Source of the DNA: Thermoplasmata archaeon
GTDB taxonomy: Archaea > Thermoplasmatota > Thermoplasmata > Lutacidiplasmatales > UBA184
Reading direction: 5' to 3'
NCBI GenBank assembly: GCA_030037875.1
Contig: JASHPV010000060.1
Coordinates: 1-26,386, forward strand
DNA: 26,386 nt
Both the position numbers and the translations under genes were made by a program. Below, in pieces: positions 22,718-26,386 of the stretch. Position 1 is the first letter of the stretch. Each line of letters begins with the position of its first letter. Under the pieces are notes generated by a model. That model worked only from the letters and a program-made list of their open reading frames with translations. It made no database searches and was not told where the DNA came from.

Positions 22718-22724
22718 ACTTAAG
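22718..22724 (+). promoter_or_regulatory. TATA-like element of radB
   Basis: ACTTAAG lies 27-33 bases before the radB ATG at 22751, the only AT-rich stretch in the 56-base gap after the RNase gene. The spacing fits a leaderless message and favours ATG 22751 over TTG 22736. Confidence 0.45.
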
Positions 22725-22750
22725 CCGCCTGCCACTTGTCCCGACTCCCC

Positions 22751-23425
22751 ATGCCCACCGAACGACTTCCCACGGGGCTGCCGGCCCTCGACGCCCTCTT
22801 GGGTGGAGGTCTGGACACCGACGCGGTCACGGAGGTCTATGGCGAAGGTGGGACCGGAAAGTCGATCCTCTGCTTGCAGGTGGCCGTGCGTGTCGCCCTC
22901 GAAGGGCGCTGGGTGGTCTACATCGACACGGAAGGGCTATCGGTCGACAAGCTCGAGGCGATCGCCGGCCCGAAGCTCCCCGAGGTCCTCGAGCACCTCC
23001 TCGTCTCATCTCCCACGAGCCTCGCAGAACAGGACCGGGCCGTCGATAGATCGACCCGGCTGGCACGGGACGGGTCCCGCCCCGTCGGCCTTATCGTCGT
23101 CGATTCAGCCACGATGCATTATCGGCTTGAGCTCGGCGGCCGGGAGGAAGAAACGGCACGCCGGGAACTGGGGCTGGAGCTCGCGCAGTTGGTCTCGGCC
23201 GCCCTGCAGGTCCCCGTACCGGTCCTCGTCACGAACCAAGTCTGGCGCAAGGTCGGCGATGGAACCCTCGAGCCGGTGGGCGGGGCGTTCCTGAACCACG
23301 CGGCGAAAACCATTCTCCGGTTCGACCGCCTTCAAGGGGAATGGCGCCGCGCCGTCCTCATGAAACACCGATCCCAGCCGGAGGGATCCATCGAGTTCCG
23401 GATATCGGGCCAGGGCCTCGTCTAA
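22751..23425 (+). CDS. radB: DNA repair and recombination protein RadB
   Basis: This 224-residue RecA-fold ATPase begins LPTGLPALDALLGGGLDTDAV. It has Walker A GEGGTGKS (31-38), YIDTEGLSVDKLEAIAG, Walker B GLIVVDSA (113-120), VPVLVTNQVW as the RecA/RadA L2-region strand, and GGAFLNHAAKTILRF. It lacks the N-terminal helix-hairpin-helix domain of RadA, which together with its length identifies euryarchaeal RadB, a recombination mediator. ATG 22751 was chosen; TTG at 22736 would add five residues. It ends 24 bases before the convergent ribH. Confidence 0.94.
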   Translation: MPTERLPTGLPALDALLGGGLDTDAVTEVYGEGGTGKSILCLQVAVRVALEGRWVVYIDTEGLSVDKLEAIAGPKLPEVLEHLLVSSPTSLAEQDRAVDRSTRLARDGSRPVGLIVVDSATMHYRLELGGREEETARRELGLELAQLVSAALQVPVPVLVTNQVWRKVGDGTLEPVGGAFLNHAAKTILRFDRLQGEWRRAVLMKHRSQPEGSIEFRISGQGLV

Positions 23426-23449
23426 GGGCGGGAGTCCGGACCGGCGCCG

Positions 23450-23896
23450 CTAGCCCTCGCGGATCTCGCGAAGCCGGCGGACCATCTTGACGACGGAGCG
23501 GACCGCGCCCGCGGCGTTCTCGATGCGGTCCTGCGCCTGGAGCCGGGTCTCGCCCGGTCCGGAGATGCCGAGACCGAGCGGCTTCGAGAACTGCACGCTC
23601 AGGTCCGCGAGCTTTCGCGCCGCCTGGTTCATGATCACCTCGTCGTGGTTCGTCTCGCCCTCGATGACCGCCCCGAGCGTGACGACGGCGTCGATCTCTT
23701 TTCGCTGCATGAGGGCCTGCACGGCGATCGGCATATCGTAGACCCCCGGGGTCTTCACGACGGGGCCGAGCTCGGCGCCGAGGAAATCGATCTCTTCCCG
23801 GGCCCGCTCGATCATCATCGTCGTGATGTCGAAGTTGAACTCGCTGCCCACGATGGCGATCCGGATCCCCTTCCCTTCCCGTTCCTTGCTCGGCAT
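23450..23896 (-). CDS. ribH: 6,7-dimethyl-8-ribityllumazine synthase
   Basis: The 148-residue protein has RIAIVGSEFNFDITTMMI, the substrate loop PGVYDMPIAVQALM and the catalytic GAVIEGETNHDEVI, with the conserved His. It condenses DHBP with 5-amino-6-ribitylamino-uracil to give lumazine. The ATG at 23896 is preceded on minus by AAGGAGG (plus 23904-23910) with a 7-base spacer, a strong Shine-Dalgarno. It is the last gene of the rib operon, 42 bases after ribC, and its C-terminus is rich in Arg. Confidence 0.96.
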   Translation of the reverse strand: MPSKEREGKGIRIAIVGSEFNFDITTMMIERAREEIDFLGAELGPVVKTPGVYDMPIAVQALMQRKEIDAVVTLGAVIEGETNHDEVIMNQAARKLADLSVQFSKPLGLGISGPGETRLQAQDRIENAAGAVRSVVKMVRRLREIREG

Positions 23897-23938
23897 CTTC
23901 CTTCCTCCTTCCTGATTCGTGTCGGTGCCTCCCCGCCC

Positions 23939-24412
23939 CTACCGTCGCGGGCGCACCGGCCCCGCGTTGGCGAATCCCTGCCGGAGGCCCTCGCCCGCAT
24001 GACGGGCCAGCTCCCGCGGCCGGAACAGAAGTTGGTAGGCGTTGAGGGCGTGCTCCTCGGACCGGCGACGGGCCAGTTGGTCGAGTTCCCGGGCATCCCG
24101 GGCCTCATTCTCGTGCACGAAGCACTCGACGATCGGCTTGCCCTCGAGGACTTCCGCGAACTGCAGGCCGAGTGACGCGATGAACGCCGAGTTCTTGTCG
24201 AGCTCCGCGGGGCCCGGCATGCCGAGCGCGAGACACAGGTCGACCCCGTCCTCCTGGAACAACTGTCGGCAGGCCACGGCGAGGTCCTTGATGCCCGGGA
24301 CCGTACGACGGTAGATGCGGAAGCCCGTGCCGGCGCCCCGCAGCGTAGCGAGCGCCGCGGAGGCCATGTCGACCCGGGCGAACGTCGTGTCGGCGACCCC
24401 GATGCGCTTCAT
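23939..24412 (-). CDS. ribC: Archaeal-type riboflavin synthase
   Basis: The 157-residue protein matches archaeal RibC, which is related to lumazine synthase and unlike bacterial riboflavin synthase. Seen are MKRIGVADTTFARVDMA, RRTVPGIKDLAVACRQL, LCLALGMPGPAELDK, SLGLQFAEVLEGKPIVECFVHENEA and a basic C-terminus. It dismutates two lumazines to riboflavin. The frame extends far upstream through ribL, but the ATG at 24412 matches the family start and overlaps the ribL stop (ATGA). Confidence 0.95.
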   Translation of the reverse strand: MKRIGVADTTFARVDMASAALATLRGAGTGFRIYRRTVPGIKDLAVACRQLFQEDGVDLCLALGMPGPAELDKNSAFIASLGLQFAEVLEGKPIVECFVHENEARDARELDQLARRRSEEHALNAYQLLFRPRELARHAGEGLRQGFANAGPVRPRR

Positions 24413-24849
24413 TGCGGGGTCTCCTCCGCGGTCCGGGCCCGCTCGATGATCCGGTCGACCAGGCGCTTGGTGGCGAGATGGTCGTGCGGGATCTCGGGGA
24501 GCCGGACGACCTTGACCGTCACGCCCCGACGGGCGGACTCGGCCTCGACCTCGTGCTCGTCCCAGATCTGGTCGTAGCCCAGGGCGATGATGTCGGGTCG
24601 TACGTCCACGACGGTTTGATAGATGTCGGTCGGAGAGCCGAGCAGGGCCCGGTCCACCGGCTTGAGCGCCGCGACGACCTGGAGCCGGAGATGTTCCGGA
24701 ACGATGGGCTCGTGCTTGAGCCGCTTTGCGGTGGCGTCGCGGGCCACGACGACGACCAGTTCGTCCCCGAGCTTCTTCGCCTCTTCCAGGAAATACACGT
24801 GTCCCGGATGAAGGAGGTCGAAGACCCCGGTGGCCATCACCCGGACCAT
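24409..24849 (-). CDS. ribL: FAD synthetase (archaeal nucleotidyltransferase RibL)
   Basis: The 146-residue protein has MATGVFDLLHPGHVYFLEEA with the HxGH adenylyltransferase motif (HPGH, 14-17), LGDELVVVVARDATAKRLK, EHLRLQVVAALKPVDRALLGS and ALGYDQIWDE, matching archaeal RibL, which adenylates FMN. The usual ISSTxI-like motif is not obvious, as in other RibL proteins. ATG 24849 overlaps ribB by 13 bases; ATG 24837 (TGATG with the ribB stop) is an alternative. The longer frame to 24894 has no homology. A glycerol-3-phosphate cytidylyltransferase role is less likely given the rib neighbours. Confidence 0.92.
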   Translation of the reverse strand: MVRVMATGVFDLLHPGHVYFLEEAKKLGDELVVVVARDATAKRLKHEPIVPEHLRLQVVAALKPVDRALLGSPTDIYQTVVDVRPDIIALGYDQIWDEHEVEAESARRGVTVKVVRLPEIPHDHLATKRLVDRIIERARTAEETPQ

Positions 24850-25568
24850 GCCGGCCACGCCCGATGGATCTCGCGGCCCTCGAGGAACACCCATCCGTGG
24901 ATGTCCGCGTACCGTCGCGCGGCGACCGGAGACCTCGGGCCTCCCGAATCCCCGAGCATCTCGCAGACGACCGCCGCCTCGGAGAGGCCTGCCATCCGGG
25001 CCAGCGAGATGGCGAGTTCCGTATGGCCCTTTCGTTCGAGGACGAGGCCCGGCGCGGCGTACAGCAGCGGCACATGACCCGGCGAGCTGAACTCGGCCGT
25101 GAAGCGGTGAGTGAGCTCCCGGTCGTTCAGAACGGGCGCGTCCCGGGCCAGTTCTCCCAGCGCCCGGACGGTGGTGGCCCGGTCGGAGTCCGGCACCCCG
25201 GTGAAGTTCGTGCGATGGTTGACCGTCACGCCGAACGCGCTCCGGGCATCGTATCGGAGGTCCTGTCGACGGAGCGCGGCCAGCGCGGGAAATCTCGATT
25301 CCGACAGTTCGAGCATCTCCGACTGGAACGGCAGGCCGATCCGCCGACGCAGCTCGTCGGGGATCGCCACGCAGAGGAGACCGCCGGCGTCCTTTCGGAG
25401 CAGCCGGATCAGCTCCGGGGTCGCGTGTTCGGCAAGGACGACCAGGTCGGTCTCGCCTTCGCGGTCCGGCGCGTCGTAGATCAGCACCGGCTCGCCGTGG
25501 GAGAGGCTGTCCCCGGCCGTCGCAAGATGGGAGGGAAGCGCTACCTGGGGTCGCGCCGCCGCGATCAT
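24837..25568 (-). CDS. ribB: 3,4-dihydroxy-2-butanone 4-phosphate synthase
   Basis: The 243-residue protein has YDAPDREGETDLVVLAE (31-47), where DRE and the later Asp are the metal/substrate acids. KDAGGLLCVAI and FGVTVNHRTNFTGVPDSDRA (the archaeal form of the catalytic loop) follow, then FSSPGHVPLL and GHTELAISLARMAG. It makes the four-carbon unit of riboflavin from ribulose 5-phosphate. It is not fused to GTP cyclohydrolase II. ATG 25568 is chosen because a TATA-like TTATATC on minus lies 23-29 bases upstream, so the message would be leaderless; TTG 25616 would start upstream of that box. It is the first gene of the rib operon. Confidence 0.94.
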   Translation of the reverse strand: MIAAARPQVALPSHLATAGDSLSHGEPVLIYDAPDREGETDLVVLAEHATPELIRLLRKDAGGLLCVAIPDELRRRIGLPFQSEMLELSESRFPALAALRRQDLRYDARSAFGVTVNHRTNFTGVPDSDRATTVRALGELARDAPVLNDRELTHRFTAEFSSPGHVPLLYAAPGLVLERKGHTELAISLARMAGLSEAAVVCEMLGDSGGPRSPVAARRYADIHGWVFLEGREIHRAWPAWSG

Positions 25569-25590
25569 GGGGTGCACGACCCGGAACGGG

Positions 25591-25597
25591 GATATAA
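25591..25597 (-). promoter_or_regulatory. TATA box of the rib operon
   Basis: GATATAA on plus (TTATATC on minus) lies 23-29 bases before the ribB ATG at 25568, between the 16S gene and the operon. The spacing predicts a leaderless message and shows that ribB does not depend on read-through from the rRNA gene. Confidence 0.65.
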
Positions 25598-25630
25598 CAA
25601 AGTGGTAACTACTCAAGAATGGGTTGATAG

Positions 25631-25713
25631 CCCGAAGGGAAGGACGGTAGAGGGTTCGCCAGTCCGAGCGACTCGGCGGTCTTGCACGTCTCCGAACCCG
25701 GCCCCCGAAGGGG
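25631..25713 (-). other. 16S rRNA 3' trailer with small hairpins
   Basis: Downstream of the 16S 3' end, minus carries CCCCTTCGGGG (plus 25703-25713), a perfect UUCG-loop hairpin extended by further pairs after one mismatch. A CCGAG/CTCGG stem follows (plus 25664-25676), then CCCTTCGGG (plus 25631-25639). These may be a precursor-processing stem, a terminator region, or both. The 5' side of the 16S is outside the window, so the processing stem cannot be tested here. Confidence 0.45.
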
Positions 25714-25723
25714 TCGGCGTTCT

Positions 25724-26386
<663 letters not shown>

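Noticed and set aside
24413..25075. N-terminal extension of the ribC frame
   Set aside because: It lies out of frame inside ribL and ribB; homology begins at ATG 24412.

Overview
The window is a dense, GC-rich stretch of archaeal chromosome. Archaeal hallmarks are the proteasome alpha subunit, the exosome (Rrp4/Rrp41/Rrp42), SBDS, eL43, RNA polymerase subunit P, RadB, archaeal RibL and RibC, Trm1, and a partial 16S rRNA gene carrying the anti-Shine-Dalgarno end. TATA-like boxes lie about 25-40 bases before many first genes. The 16S gene is followed by a riboflavin operon instead of tRNA-Ala/23S. Together with the gene content and high GC this suggests an uncultivated Thermoplasmatota-type lineage; that is an inference, and the 16S would settle it. 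I see no mobile element, CRISPR array, tRNA or prophage, and base usage looks even throughout.

Layout. (1) 1-1150, minus: THEP1-type NTPase followed by tRNA methyltransferase Trm1, which runs off the window and seems to start at a CTG codon. (2) 1220-1948, plus: a HemK2-like methyltransferase whose tail overlaps purQ. (3) 1815-4932, minus: PfkB kinase, moeA, purQ. (4) 5002-8864, plus: amidohydrolase and glyS, then a coiled-coil protein and a UPF0200 kinase under a separate TATA box. (5) 8885-10569, minus: an archaeal XRE-type regulator coupled to a TraB-like unknown. (6) 10671-11531, plus: a metallophosphoesterase, convergent with a DUF255 thioredoxin-fold protein (11467-13596, minus). (7) 13723-18162, plus: psmA-SBDS-rrp4-rrp41-rrp42-eL43-rpoP, the exosome/proteasome superoperon, ending in a 44-residue RpoP. 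(8) 18191-20999, minus: DMT exporter plus DUF488, then a Bat-type HTH regulator plus VOC protein, separated by a 300-base gap. (9) 21110-23425, plus: a 72-residue unknown, a beta-CASP RNase and RadB. (10) 23450-25568, minus: ribB-ribL-ribC-ribH. (11) 25724-26386, minus: 3' part of the 16S rRNA gene.

How the genes work together. The superoperon joins RNA decay, ribosome maturation, a ribosomal protein, an RNA polymerase subunit and the proteasome. The rib operon supplies the DHBP-forming step, lumazine formation, riboflavin synthase and FAD synthetase. First genes of operons are mostly leaderless or nearly so behind a TATA-like box, while internal genes use stop/start overlaps or Shine-Dalgarno sites. 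The least explained parts are the regulator/TraB-like pair, the coiled-coil/kinase pair, the HTH/VOC pair with a 16-base palindrome upstream, and the 72-residue protein before the RNase.
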